Shown one piece after another: positions 12,915-21,613 of a stretch of 64,000 bases of DNA; position 1 is the stretch's first letter, and each line of letters opens with the position of its first letter. Origin of the DNA: JAKAWQ01 sp035509315 (GTDB lineage Bacteria > Pseudomonadota > Alphaproteobacteria > Acetobacterales > Acetobacteraceae). Under the pieces are notes generated by a model that worked only from the letters and a program-made list of their open reading frames with translations, was not told where the DNA came from and made no database searches. The stretch is from positions 1-64,000 of the forward strand of contig DATJLS010000022.1 of the NCBI GenBank assembly GCA_035509315.1. Reading direction: 5' to 3'. Made by a program: the position numbers and the translations under genes.

Positions 12915-13766
12915 TCAGGCTTTGCGGGCCGGCGCGGTCCGGTAGACGCCGAGCACGCGCACCTCGCGCGAGAAGAAGGAGAGCTCCTCGAGCGCGTTGC
13001 GCAAGCTCGGCTGCTCCGGATGGCCTTCGACATCGCAGAGGAACTGCGTGGCCGCGAACTGCCCGTTCAGCATGTAGCTTTCGAGCCGAATCATGTTCAC
13101 GCCATTGGTGGCGAACCCGCCGAGCGCCTTGTAGAGCGCGGCCGGAACATTTCTGACCCGGAACACGAAGGTCGTCATCACCGCCGGGGCATCGGGCGGC
13201 GGTGTCTCGGGGCGCGCGGCCATCACGTAGAAACGGGTTGTGTTGTGCGGTGCATCCTCGACATTGTGGCGGAGGATCTCGAGGCCATAGATCTCGGCGG
13301 CGAGCGAAGAGGCGATCGCCGCGTCCTCGCGCCGGTTCCATTCTGCCACCAGCGCCGCCGAGCCTGCGGTATCGGCCTCGACGACCGGCTCGACATGCAG
13401 CTCCCTGAGCAGCCTTCGCACCTGGCCGAGCGCCACCGCATGGGAATGCACGCGCCGGACATCGGAGAGCCGCGTCCCCATGGGCGCGAGCAGGCAGTGC
13501 TCCACCCTCTGGAAATGCTCGCCGACCACGTAGAGCCCGCTCTCCGGCAGGAGGTGATGGATATCGGGCACCCGCCCGGCGAGGCTGTTCTCGCAGGGCA
13601 GCATGGCGAGATCGGCGCGCCCCTCCCGCACCATCTCGATCACATCCTCGAAGCTCTCGCAGGGGATGGTGCGCAGCCCCGGAGAGGCAGTCCGGCAGGC
13701 GAGGTCGGAATAGGCGCCGGGGCGCCCCTGGAAGGCGATCGAGTGAAAGGCGATCGAGCGGGTCAT
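12915..13766 (-). CDS. pheA: prephenate dehydratase
   Basis: This 283-residue monofunctional enzyme converts prephenate to phenylpyruvate in phenylalanine synthesis. It has the periplasmic-binding-like catalytic domain with F-Q-G-R-P-G-A-Y-S, L-P-C-E-N-S-L-A-G-R-V, and the substrate motif N-T-T-R-F at about residue 195. A C-terminal ACT domain with G-V-N-M-I-R-L-E-S-Y follows, the phenylalanine-sensing region; most relatives have E-S-R-P here, so the Arg is replaced. No chorismate mutase domain is fused. ATG 13766 is used; a TTG at 13808 would add 14 residues. The divergent cytochrome c gene starts 182 bases away. Confidence 0.93.
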   Translation of the reverse strand: MTRSIAFHSIAFQGRPGAYSDLACRTASPGLRTIPCESFEDVIEMVREGRADLAMLPCENSLAGRVPDIHHLLPESGLYVVGEHFQRVEHCLLAPMGTRLSDVRRVHSHAVALGQVRRLLRELHVEPVVEADTAGSAALVAEWNRREDAAIASSLAAEIYGLEILRHNVEDAPHNTTRFYVMAARPETPPPDAPAVMTTFVFRVRNVPAALYKALGGFATNGVNMIRLESYMLNGQFAATQFLCDVEGHPEQPSLRNALEELSFFSREVRVLGVYRTAPARKA

Positions 13767-13948
13767 CCTGCCATCATCGGAAGAGAGCCCATCGGGTGGA
13801 GCATCCAACCCCGGCAGAGCGCGGGTTGAAGCAAGCCAATGGTTTCCTTAAGCTGCGCCGCACCTTAGGGGGGAGACGGGCCCGGGCGCAATGTTGCCCG
13901 AAAGTCCTTCCTATTCGGCGCGCGACACGATCGGACGGGAAGCACCGC

Positions 13949-14590
13949 ATGGACAGCTTGGAGGTCAACAAGATCATCGCCGCCGTGCTGGTGGCCGGCA
14001 TCGTCTTCATGCTCGCCGGCTTCATCGCGGAGGCGGTGGTGAGCCCGACCGAGCTTTCCAAGCCGGTCCTCCAGATCGCGATGCAGGCCGAGCAGGCAAG
14101 CCAGCCTGCCGCCGCCAAGCCCGTCCCGGTGCCCTCGATCGCGCTGCTTCTCCGCACGGCCGACGTGAAGAAGGGGCAGCAATTCGTCGAGGAGGTCTGC
14201 GCCGCCTGCCATAACTACACCCCCGGCGCCGGCGCCAAGATCGGCCCCGATCTCTATGGCGTGGTCGGCCGCCCGCGCGCCGCGGTTCCCGGCTTTAATT
14301 ATTCCTCCGCGCTCAAGAGCCTCGGCGGAGCCTGGACCTATCACAACCTCAATCTCTGGCTGCACGACCCGCAGGCGGTGGCGCCGGGCACGCTGATGAC
14401 CTTCGCGGGGATCCCGCAGACCCAGACTCGCGCGGATGTGATCGCCTTCCTCCGCACGCTCGCTCCGCACCGCGTTCCTCTGCCGGCAGCCGCGCCCGCC
14501 AAGCCGGCCGCGGCTCCTCCTGCTGCGGCCGCCGGCAAGGTGGCCGCACCTTCGCCCGCCAAGCCCGCCCCCACGCCCGCGAAGCCGTAA
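13949..14590 (+). CDS. membrane-anchored cytochrome c (CycM-like)
   Basis: The 213-residue protein has an uncleaved N-terminal anchor (hydrophobic residues 8-29) and one class I cytochrome c domain. Heme is bound by C84-A-A-C87-H88, and the likely axial Met is M150 in P-G-T-L-M-T-F-A-G-I. The last 40 residues are a low-complexity Ala-Pro-Lys tail. CycM-type proteins carry electrons from the bc1 complex to cytochrome oxidase in the periplasm of alphaproteobacteria. hisN starts 10 bases after its stop. The long Ala-Pro-Lys tail is unusual for CycM and could be a flexible tether or wall-contact segment (inference). Confidence 0.87.
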   Translation: MDSLEVNKIIAAVLVAGIVFMLAGFIAEAVVSPTELSKPVLQIAMQAEQASQPAAAKPVPVPSIALLLRTADVKKGQQFVEEVCAACHNYTPGAGAKIGPDLYGVVGRPRAAVPGFNYSSALKSLGGAWTYHNLNLWLHDPQAVAPGTLMTFAGIPQTQTRADVIAFLRTLAPHRVPLPAAAPAKPAAAPPAAAAGKVAAPSPAKPAPTPAKP

Positions 14591-14600
14591 CCGCTCTCTC

Positions 14601-15410
14601 TTGAGCGTTCCTTCCGCCGATTCCCTGGTGGCGGCCGGTGAGGCTGCCGCGGCGGCGGCCGGCGCGGCCATCCGGCCCTATTTCCGCGCACCGCTCGCGG
14701 TCGAGCAGAAGGCGGACCAGAGCCCGGTGACCCTGGCCGACCGCGCAGCCGAGCAAGCCATGCGTACCGTGCTCGCCGAACGCTTCCCCGATCACGGGCT
14801 GCTCGGGGAGGAGTTCGGCCATGAGCGGCCGGGCGCCCGGTTCTGCTGGGTGCTCGACCCGATCGACGGCACGCGCGCCTTTATCACCGGCCGCCCGCTC
14901 TTCGGGACGCTGATCGCGCTGCTCGATTCCGGCCGCCCGGTCTTCGGCCTGATCGATCAGCCGGTCACCGGCGAACGCTGGATCGGGCTTGCCGATCAGA
15001 AGACCTGCTTTTCCGGCCCCTTCGGCGGCCGCGCCGGCTGCCGGCCTTGTGCCGACCTGGGCGCGGCCGAGCTTTCCTGCACGCTGCCGGAGATGTTCGG
15101 CGCAGAAGAGGCCGTGCGCTTCGCCCGTCTGCAATCCGCGTGCCGGCGCACGACCTGGGGCGGGGATTGCTATTCCTATGGTCTGCTGGCCCTCGGCCGG
15201 ATCGACGTGATCGCCGAGGCCTCGCTCAAGCTTTGGGATTGGGCGGCCCTGGTTCCCATCGTCGAAGGGGCGGGCGGGCGCCTGACCGACTGGCAGGGCA
15301 AGGCGCTCGTCCCCGGCGCGGCGGGAGAGGTCCTGGCGGTCGGCGATCCCGCGCTGCTCGGGCCAGCGCTCGCCTTGCTTGCGAGCCAAGCCACGTTCAG
15401 GAATCGCTGA
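14601..15410 (+). CDS. hisN: histidinol-phosphatase, inositol monophosphatase family
   Basis: The 269-residue metal-dependent phosphatase shows the family motifs in order: L-G-E-E-F-G (metal Glu), D-P-I-D-G-T-R-A-F-I (metal Asp pair) and W-D-W-A-A-L-V-P-I-V-E-G-A-G-G near the C-terminus. The T-R-A-F-I and W-D-W-A variants are typical of the HisN branch that removes phosphate from histidinol phosphate, rather than inositol monophosphatase or CysQ. The start is TTG 14601, with no good ribosome site; GTG 14628 is an alternative. It follows the cytochrome c gene directly. Its assignment to histidine synthesis rests on subfamily resemblance. Confidence 0.8.
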   Translation: MSVPSADSLVAAGEAAAAAAGAAIRPYFRAPLAVEQKADQSPVTLADRAAEQAMRTVLAERFPDHGLLGEEFGHERPGARFCWVLDPIDGTRAFITGRPLFGTLIALLDSGRPVFGLIDQPVTGERWIGLADQKTCFSGPFGGRAGCRPCADLGAAELSCTLPEMFGAEEAVRFARLQSACRRTTWGGDCYSYGLLALGRIDVIAEASLKLWDWAALVPIVEGAGGRLTDWQGKALVPGAAGEVLAVGDPALLGPALALLASQATFRNR

Positions 15411-15420
15411 CGGCGATCTC

Positions 15421-15598
15421 AGAGACTGTTTGAGAATGCGACTGTGGTGGTCGTCCGACGCGTCTTACTGCGCTTCCGGTGCTCACGGTCCTCAAAGGCC
15501 GCTCCGCTCCGGTTCTCGAAAGCCGCGCCCGCCGGCGCCTGCGGCGCCCCCAACTTGGAACGAACCGACTCATCATAGCGCGTTCTCAAACAGTCTCT
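15421..15598. mobile_element. MITE-like element, 178 bp with 20-bp terminal inverted repeats
   Basis: AGAGACTGTTTGAGAATGCG at 15421-15440 is repeated inverted at 15579-15598, 19 of 20 bases matching. The inside has no transposase frame and holds GC-rich inverted segments. Ends reading GAGACTGTTTGA resemble those of IS5-related insertion sequences, so a relative elsewhere in the genome may move it (inference). CTCAG occurs at both outer edges (15418-15422 and 15597-15601), partly inside the ends. It lies between hisN and yejA, 46 bases before the yejA start, and may alter yejA transcription. Confidence 0.72.
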
Positions 15599-15644
15599 CA
15601 GCGCCCCCATATGCCGGACGCGCTCCAGCAACGGAGGATATCTC

Positions 15645-17486
15645 ATGCGGCGTCGCTCGCTCCTTCTCGGCGTTCCCTGGAGTCTCGCCGGCGCCCTGCC
15701 TGTCGCGCCGGCCCGGGCGGCGAGCGCACCCGCCCGCAACGACGCCATCTCGCTCCTCGGCCCGCCGGCGCTGCCGCCGAACTTCACCGCCTTTCCCTAT
15801 GTCAATCCGGACGCACCAAAAGGTGGAACCGTCACCCTTTTTTCGCTGGGCAGCTTCGACAGCTTCAATCCCTACATCATCCGCGGCACCCCAGCCGATG
15901 GCCTCTCCCGGCTCTGGGACACGCTGCTCGTCGCATCGGCTGACGAATCGGGCACCGCCTATGCGCATCTTGCCCAGAGCGTGGAGATCAGCCCTGACCG
16001 CGCGACCATCACCTTCACCCTCAATCCTGCCGCTCATTTCCAGGATGGAACGGATGTGACCTCGGCCGATGTGGTCTTCACCTTCAACGCGCTCGTCAAT
16101 AATGGCCAGCCATTCTACCGCGCCTATTACGCCGCGGTGGATTCGGTGAGGGCGCTTTCGTCCCGCGCTGTCCGCTTTCATCTCCGCTCGACCGAAAGCC
16201 GGGAATTGCCGCTGATCCTTGGCGAGCTTCCGGTCCTGCCGGCGCGTTTCTTCGCCCATCGGGATTTTTCCGCCCCCCTTTCCGAGCCGCCTCTCGGCTC
16301 CGGACCATATCGACTCGCCGCCTTCGCCTTCAACCGCTCGGTCACCTATCAGCGGAACGAGAATTACTGGGCGGCCGACCTGCCGACAGCGCGCGGGCTC
16401 TATAATTTCGGCGCCATCCAAGTGGAATATTTCCAGGACGATACGGTAGCCTTCCAGGCCTTCAAGGCCGGCAGCATCGATTTCCGCAACGAGAACGTCT
16501 CGAAGAACTGGGCCACCGGCTATGATTTCCCGGCGGTCAAGCGCGGCCTCGTCAAGCTGCGGCGCGTTCGCTACCGCCTGCCCACCGGCATGCAGGGTTT
16601 CGCGATGAACACACGCCGCGCCCTCTTCGCCGACCGGCGCGTGCGCCAGGCGCTGGCCTGGGCATTCGATTTCGAATGGGAGAACAAGAATCTCTTCTAC
16701 GGCCTCTATACGCGCTCGCTGAGCTACTTCTCCAACAGCGATCTTGCCTGCTCCGGTCTTCCCCAAGCGGCGGAGCTCGCGTTGCTGGAGCCGTATCGCA
16801 AGGATCTTCCCCCGGAGGTTTTCACCAAGCCTTTCGCGTTGCCGGTCACCAACGGCTCGGGCAACAACGAGAAAGAGCTCGTCGCTGCCTTCCATATGCT
16901 GGAGCAGGCGGGTTGGCACGTGGCTGGCGGAAGGCTGGTGAACCGGGCGGGCACGCCTTTCAACTTCGAGATTCTCCTTCCCGACCCGACCTTCGAGCGC
17001 ATCTCGCTTCCCTATGCCTCCTGGCTCAAGCGGCTTGGCATCATCGCTTCGGTGCGGGTCATCGATCCGGCTCAGTATCAGCAGAGGATGAACAATTTCG
17101 ATTTCGACATGACGATCACGGTCTTCCCGGAATCCGACCTTCCGGGCAACGAGCAGCGCGATTTCTGGACCTGCGCCGCCGCGCATACGCCGGGGAGCCA
17201 GAACCTGATGGGAGTCTGTTCCCCGGTAATTGATGCCCTGGTGGAAAAGCTGATCGACGCTCAGGATCGCGATTCCCTGCTCGCCGCCGCCCATGCCCTC
17301 GATCGCGTGCTGCTTTGGGGCTGGTACGTCGTGCCGCAATGGCATTCGGACTATTTCAACCTTGCCTACTGGAACCGCTTCGGCTTCCCGGCTGAGCCCG
17401 TCCGCTCAGGCTATGTCTTCGACGCGTGGTGGATCGACGAAAAACTCGCCGAGGCCACCGACAAGGCCCGGCGCGCCGGACTTTAG
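15645..17486 (+). CDS. yejA: peptide ABC transporter, periplasmic binding protein (YejA-like)
   Basis: This 613-residue solute-binding protein family 5 member starts with a Tat-like or Sec signal (M-R-R-R-S-L-L-L-G, cleavage near A-R-A-A-S). Family marks are D-A-P-K-G-G-T-V near residue 58, F-N-P-Y-I near residue 76, L-W-D-T-L-L, and L-N-P-A-A-H-F-Q-D-G-T. The length fits YejA, which feeds YejBEF with oligopeptides such as microcin C-like compounds in enterobacteria. GGAGGATATC precedes the ATG. yejB follows after 17 bases, so this is the first gene of the yejABEF operon, just after the MITE-like insertion. Confidence 0.9.
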   Translation: MRRRSLLLGVPWSLAGALPVAPARAASAPARNDAISLLGPPALPPNFTAFPYVNPDAPKGGTVTLFSLGSFDSFNPYIIRGTPADGLSRLWDTLLVASADESGTAYAHLAQSVEISPDRATITFTLNPAAHFQDGTDVTSADVVFTFNALVNNGQPFYRAYYAAVDSVRALSSRAVRFHLRSTESRELPLILGELPVLPARFFAHRDFSAPLSEPPLGSGPYRLAAFAFNRSVTYQRNENYWAADLPTARGLYNFGAIQVEYFQDDTVAFQAFKAGSIDFRNENVSKNWATGYDFPAVKRGLVKLRRVRYRLPTGMQGFAMNTRRALFADRRVRQALAWAFDFEWENKNLFYGLYTRSLSYFSNSDLACSGLPQAAELALLEPYRKDLPPEVFTKPFALPVTNGSGNNEKELVAAFHMLEQAGWHVAGGRLVNRAGTPFNFEILLPDPTFERISLPYASWLKRLGIIASVRVIDPAQYQQRMNNFDFDMTITVFPESDLPGNEQRDFWTCAAAHTPGSQNLMGVCSPVIDALVEKLIDAQDRDSLLAAAHALDRVLLWGWYVVPQWHSDYFNLAYWNRFGFPAEPVRSGYVFDAWWIDEKLAEATDKARRAGL

Positions 17487-17503
17487 GCATCGGGGGCGCA
17501 ATC

Positions 17504-18574
17504 ATGGCGGCCTATCTGCTGCGGCGGATTCTGCTGGTGATTCCGACCCTGTTCGGAATCATTGCCATCAATTTCTTCGTGGTGCAGCTGGCTCCGGGCG
17601 GTCCGGTCGAGGAGATGATCGCCAGGTTCAAGGGCCAGGCGGCGTTGTTGTCCGGTGTCACCGGGCAGGGGGCGCCGGAGGCGGCGGGGCCGGGCCTTTA
17701 TCGCGGCCAGCAGGGACTCGATCCGCATCTGATCGCAGAGATCCGCAAGATGTTCGGCTTCGACAAGCCGCCGCTCGCGCGTTTTCTCGAGATGCTGCGC
17801 GACTACGCCACTTTCCATCTCGGCCGCAGCTTCTTCCTCGATCAGCCGGTGCTGAAGCTGGTGCTCGACCGGATGCCGGTCTCGATCTCGCTCGGCTTAT
17901 GGTCCACGCTTCTCATTTATCTGGTTTCCATCCCGCTCGGCATCGGCAAGGCGGTGCGGGACGGAAGCCGTTTCGATGTCGCAAGCACGACGACCGTGCT
18001 GCTCGGCTATGCGGTGCCGGGTTTCCTGCTTGCCATTCTTCTCATCGTTCTCTTCGCCGGCGGTTCGTTCGTGCAATGGTTTCCGCTGCGCGGCCTTGTC
18101 AGCGCGGACTGGTCGCGGCTTGCCTGGCCCGCCCGTGCGGCCGATTATCTCTGGCACATGGTGCTGCCGGTCACGGCGATGACGCTCGGCGGGTTTGCCA
18201 GCCTCACCATGCTCAGCAAGAACTGCTTCCTCGAGGAAATCGGCAAGCAATACGTGGTCACGGCGCGGGCCAAGGGCGCCTCCGAGAGTCGCGTCCTCTA
18301 CGGGCATGTCTTCCGCAATGCGATGCTGCTGGTCGTGGCGGGCTTTCCCCAGGCCTTCGTCGGCATTCTCTTCACGAGCGCGCTTTTGATCGAGATCATC
18401 TTCTCGCTCAACGGCCTGGGGCTGCTCGGCTTCCAGGCCGCCGTGCAGCGCGATTATCCGGTGATGTTCGGCACGCTCTATATCTACACCCTGGTCGGGC
18501 TGGTGCTGCAGATCATTGGGGACTTTTTCTATACCGTGGTCGATCCGCGAATCGATTTCGAGGTGCGGCGGTGA
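17504..18574 (+). CDS. yejB: peptide ABC transporter permease (YejB-like)
   Basis: The 356-residue inner-membrane permease begins with the usual Y-L-L-R-R-I-L-L-V-I-P-T-L-F-G helix and has about six membrane segments. The EAA loop that contacts the ATPase reads A-R-A-K-G-A-S-E-S-R-V near residue 260, followed by R-N-A-M-L. The periplasmic loop after the first helix is long, as in YejB. ATG 17504 is 17 bases after yejA. The stop overlaps yejE by four bases (GTGA), giving translational coupling. Confidence 0.92.
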   Translation: MAAYLLRRILLVIPTLFGIIAINFFVVQLAPGGPVEEMIARFKGQAALLSGVTGQGAPEAAGPGLYRGQQGLDPHLIAEIRKMFGFDKPPLARFLEMLRDYATFHLGRSFFLDQPVLKLVLDRMPVSISLGLWSTLLIYLVSIPLGIGKAVRDGSRFDVASTTTVLLGYAVPGFLLAILLIVLFAGGSFVQWFPLRGLVSADWSRLAWPARAADYLWHMVLPVTAMTLGGFASLTMLSKNCFLEEIGKQYVVTARAKGASESRVLYGHVFRNAMLLVVAGFPQAFVGILFTSALLIEIIFSLNGLGLLGFQAAVQRDYPVMFGTLYIYTLVGLVLQIIGDFFYTVVDPRIDFEVRR

Positions 18575-19599
18575 GGCTTTCGCCGCTCACGCGCCGGCGG
18601 ATCGCCGCGTTCCGCGCCAACCGGCGCGGTGTCGTCTGTCTCTGGATCTTTCTCGTTCTCTTCGTCGTCTCTCTCTTCGCCGAGTTCGTGGCCAATGACC
18701 GGCCGCTGGTCGTCGAATATCGCGGACGGTGGTATTTTCCCGTGCTCGCGGACTATCCGGGTACTGATTTCGGTCCCGATTTCCTGCCGACGGAGACCGA
18801 CTACACCGACCCTTCGGTCGTGGCGGCGATCCGCGCGCATGGCTGGATGCTCTGGCCGCTCATTCCCTATCATTACGACACCATCGTCAACAACCTGCCT
18901 TCGCCCGCGCCGAGCCCACCGACCTGGCGGAACTGGCTCGGCACCGATGATCAGGCGCGGGATGTCCTCTCCCGCGTGATCTACGGGTTCCGCATTTCGG
19001 TCCTGTTCGGGTTCACGCTCACCATCCTTTCCTCCGTCGTCGGGATCGCGGCCGGCGCGGTGCAGGGATTCTATGGCGGCCTCATCGATCTTTTCGGCCA
19101 GCGCGGGATCGAGATCTGGTCGGGCATGCCGCAGCTCTTCCTGCTCATCATCCTTTCGAGCATCATCACGCCCTCCTTCTGGGTGCTGCTCGTCTTCCTG
19201 CTTCTGTTCAGTTGGATGACGCTCACCGGCCTGGTGCGGGCGGAGTTCCTGCGCGGCCGCAATCTCGAATATGTCCGTGCCGCGCGGGCCCTCGGCGTTT
19301 CCGATGCGGTGGTGATGTGGCGGCACGTGCTGCCGAACGCGATGGTCGCGGTGCTGACCTTTCTTCCGTTCATCCTTTCCGGCTCGGTGACGGTGCTGGC
19401 CAGCCTCGATTTCCTGGGCTTCGGCCTCCCGCCGGGCTCGCCTTCTCTCGGCGAGCTGGTGACGGAGGCGAAGAACAACCTCCAGGCGCCCTGGCTCGGC
19501 ATCACGGCCTTCGTCGTGCTGGGCGGAACGCTGGCGCTTCTGATCTTCGTGGGCGAGGCGGTGCGTGACGCTTTCGATCCGCGCAAGACCCGGCCGTGA
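18571..19599 (+). CDS. yejE: peptide ABC transporter permease (YejE-like)
   Basis: The 342-residue second permease starts at GTG 18571, overlapping yejB by four bases. The frame stays open far upstream, but that part lies within yejA and yejB and is not coding. The N-terminus (R-R-R-I-A-A-F-R-A-N-R-R-G) leads into the first helix. A long periplasmic insert with Tyr, Pro and Asp residues follows (W-Y-F-P-V-L, P-Y-H-Y-D-T), typical of YejE. The L-G-T-D-D-Q-A-R-D-V-L-S-R-V-I-Y-G motif precedes the core. The EAA loop is A-A-R-A-L-G-V-S-D. Confidence 0.92.
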   Translation: MRLSPLTRRRIAAFRANRRGVVCLWIFLVLFVVSLFAEFVANDRPLVVEYRGRWYFPVLADYPGTDFGPDFLPTETDYTDPSVVAAIRAHGWMLWPLIPYHYDTIVNNLPSPAPSPPTWRNWLGTDDQARDVLSRVIYGFRISVLFGFTLTILSSVVGIAAGAVQGFYGGLIDLFGQRGIEIWSGMPQLFLLIILSSIITPSFWVLLVFLLLFSWMTLTGLVRAEFLRGRNLEYVRAARALGVSDAVVMWRHVLPNAMVAVLTFLPFILSGSVTVLASLDFLGFGLPPGSPSLGELVTEAKNNLQAPWLGITAFVVLGGTLALLIFVGEAVRDAFDPRKTRP

Positions 19600-21257
19600 G
19601 CCTCCTCGAGGTCTCCGGCCTCTCGGTTGCGTTCGGCGCGAGGACCGTGGTCGAGGACGTTTCCTTCCTGCTGGAGCGGGGCGAGACTCTGGCGATCGTG
19701 GGCGAGTCCGGATCCGGCAAGACGCTGACCGCGCTCTCGCTTCTCGGGCTTCTGCCGGGCGGAGCGCGCCACATGGCCGGCCGCATCCTGCTGGATGGCC
19801 AGGACGTGACGCGCGCCGATGCCACCACGCTCCGCCGGCTTCGCGGTGACGCGGCGGGAATGATCTTCCAGGAGCCGATGAGCAGCCTCAATCCGTTGCA
19901 TCGTATCGGCCGCCAAGTCGCCGAGGCGATCCGGCTGCATCGGCCGATTCGCGGGGCGGCCTTGCGCGCGCGGGTCGAGGCGCTGCTGCGCGCCGCGGGC
20001 TTTGCCGACGCGGCCACGCGTATCGACGCCTTTCCGCATCAGCTCTCGGGTGGGCAGCGTCAGCGCGTGATGATCGCGATGGCGCTCGCCAACGATCCCG
20101 CCCTGCTCATCGCCGACGAGCCGACCACCGCGCTCGATGTGACCATCCAGGCCCAGATCCTCGAACTGCTGGAGGCCGAGAAGAAGGCGCGCGGCCTCGC
20201 CCTTCTCCTGATCACGCATGATCTTTCCATCGTTCGGCGCATGGCGGACCGGGTTTCGGTGATGCAGGGCGGGCGTGTGGTCGAAACGGGAAGCTGCGAG
20301 CAGATTTTCCTCTCTCCCCGCCATGCCTACACGCGTGCCCTGCTCGCGGCCCGGCCGCGGGGGAGCCCGACCAGCCGGCCCCATGGCGATGCGGCGTTGG
20401 TCGAGGCTTCTGACCTAAATGTCCATTTTCCGATCCGCGCCGGGCTTCTTCGCCGCCAGGTGGGTGAGGTGCGCGCGGTGGATGGCGTATCGTTTGCCGT
20501 GCGGCAAGGCGAGACACTGGGTCTGGTGGGCGAATCGGGTTCGGGGAAGACGACGATCGGGCTTGCCCTGCTGGGCCTCGAAGCGGCGCAAGGCCGCATC
20601 GCCTTCGAGGGGCGTTCGATCGGCAATCTTTCCCGCCGCGCCCTGCGGCCGCTGCGCGCGCGCATGCAGATCGTGTTCCAGGATCCCTTCGGCAGTCTCT
20701 CGCCCCGGCTTTCGGTGGGCGAGATCGTGGCCGAAGGACTTGCGGTGCATATGCGCTCCCTCTCGCGGACGGAGCGCGAGACGCGGGTGGCGGCTGCCCT
20801 GGAGGAGGTCGGCCTGCCGGCCGAAGTCGCCGAGCGCTATCCGCATGAGTTCAGCGGCGGGCAGCGCCAGCGCATCGCGATCGCGCGCGCGATGATCCTG
20901 AAGCCGCGATTCGTCGTTCTCGACGAGCCCACGAGCGCGCTCGATGCCTCAGTGCAGGCGGAGATCGTGGATCTTCTGCGCGCGCTCCAGGCGCGTCACG
21001 ATCTCGCCTATCTCTTCATCAGCCACGATCTCGCGGTGGTGCGCGCGCTGGCGCACCGCGTGATGGTGCTGCGCAGCGGACGGGTGATCGAGGAAGGATC
21101 GGCCGAGGCGATCTTCGCCGCGCCGCGCGAAGCCTACACGCAGGCGCTGATCGCCGCCGCCTTTCCCGAGAGGGAGAAGGGGCCGGGTTTACCGGCGCGG
21201 CCGGCTCGGGCAGCCTCGGCGGAAGCGTATCCACCCCATGGAGGAGAACCGGAATGA
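19596..21257 (+). CDS. yejF: peptide ABC transporter, double ATPase (YejF-like)
   Basis: The 553-residue protein carries two complete ABC ATPase domains in tandem. The first has Walker A G-E-S-G-S-G-K-T-L and signature L-S-G-G-Q-R-Q-R. The second, from about residue 275, has G-E-S-G-S-G-K-T-T, F-S-G-G-Q-R-Q-R and Walker B F-V-V-L-D-E-P-T. Both halves carry the Q-loop and the switch His (S-H-D-L, T-H-D-L). It powers the YejBE pore. The start overlaps yejE by four bases, and the stop overlaps the NIPSNAP start by four. Confidence 0.94.
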   Translation: MSLLEVSGLSVAFGARTVVEDVSFLLERGETLAIVGESGSGKTLTALSLLGLLPGGARHMAGRILLDGQDVTRADATTLRRLRGDAAGMIFQEPMSSLNPLHRIGRQVAEAIRLHRPIRGAALRARVEALLRAAGFADAATRIDAFPHQLSGGQRQRVMIAMALANDPALLIADEPTTALDVTIQAQILELLEAEKKARGLALLLITHDLSIVRRMADRVSVMQGGRVVETGSCEQIFLSPRHAYTRALLAARPRGSPTSRPHGDAALVEASDLNVHFPIRAGLLRRQVGEVRAVDGVSFAVRQGETLGLVGESGSGKTTIGLALLGLEAAQGRIAFEGRSIGNLSRRALRPLRARMQIVFQDPFGSLSPRLSVGEIVAEGLAVHMRSLSRTERETRVAAALEEVGLPAEVAERYPHEFSGGQRQRIAIARAMILKPRFVVLDEPTSALDASVQAEIVDLLRALQARHDLAYLFISHDLAVVRALAHRVMVLRSGRVIEEGSAEAIFAAPREAYTQALIAAAFPEREKGPGLPARPARAASAEAYPPHGGEPE

Positions 21258-21574
21258 TCGTCGATATGCGCATTTACACCACGCGTCCCGGCAAGACGGC
21301 GGAGTTCGTCGCCTTGTACAAGGAACACGCTTGGCCCCTGCAGCAAAAATATCTTGGGCAATGCCTTGGCTGGTTCGTCACCACGGAAGGGCCGCTGAAC
21401 CAGGTCGTGCATCTCTGGGGCTATGAGAGCCAGGCGGATCGCGAAGCGCGCCGCAATGCGATGGCGGCCGACCCGGCCTGGGGGGCCTATCTGAAGAAAT
21501 CAGGCGAGCTCGGGCTCCTGGCAGCGCAGGAAAACCGCCTTCTCCGCCCCACCGATTTTTCGCCGGTCCGATGA
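21254..21574 (+). CDS. NIPSNAP family protein
   Basis: The 106-residue single-domain protein has the NIPSNAP ferredoxin-like pattern: R-I-Y-T-T-R-P-G-K near the start, W-F-V-T-T-E-G-P-L-N-Q-V-V-H-L-W-G-Y in the middle, and R-R-N-A-M-A-A-D-P-A-W. The role in bacteria is unknown. ATGA overlap with yejF makes it the fifth gene of the transporter operon, so it may be needed with peptide uptake or simply share its control. Confidence 0.85.
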   Translation: MIVDMRIYTTRPGKTAEFVALYKEHAWPLQQKYLGQCLGWFVTTEGPLNQVVHLWGYESQADREARRNAMAADPAWGAYLKKSGELGLLAAQENRLLRPTDFSPVR

Positions 21575-21613
21575 ACCTGCCCGCACGACCGCCGGGCCGA
21601 ATGAGGGGCGGAC

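Noticed and set aside
17293..19599. A 768-codon frame that seems to start far upstream of yejE
   Set aside because: Its first 426 codons run through yejA and yejB in a wrong frame. The permease starts at GTG 18571.
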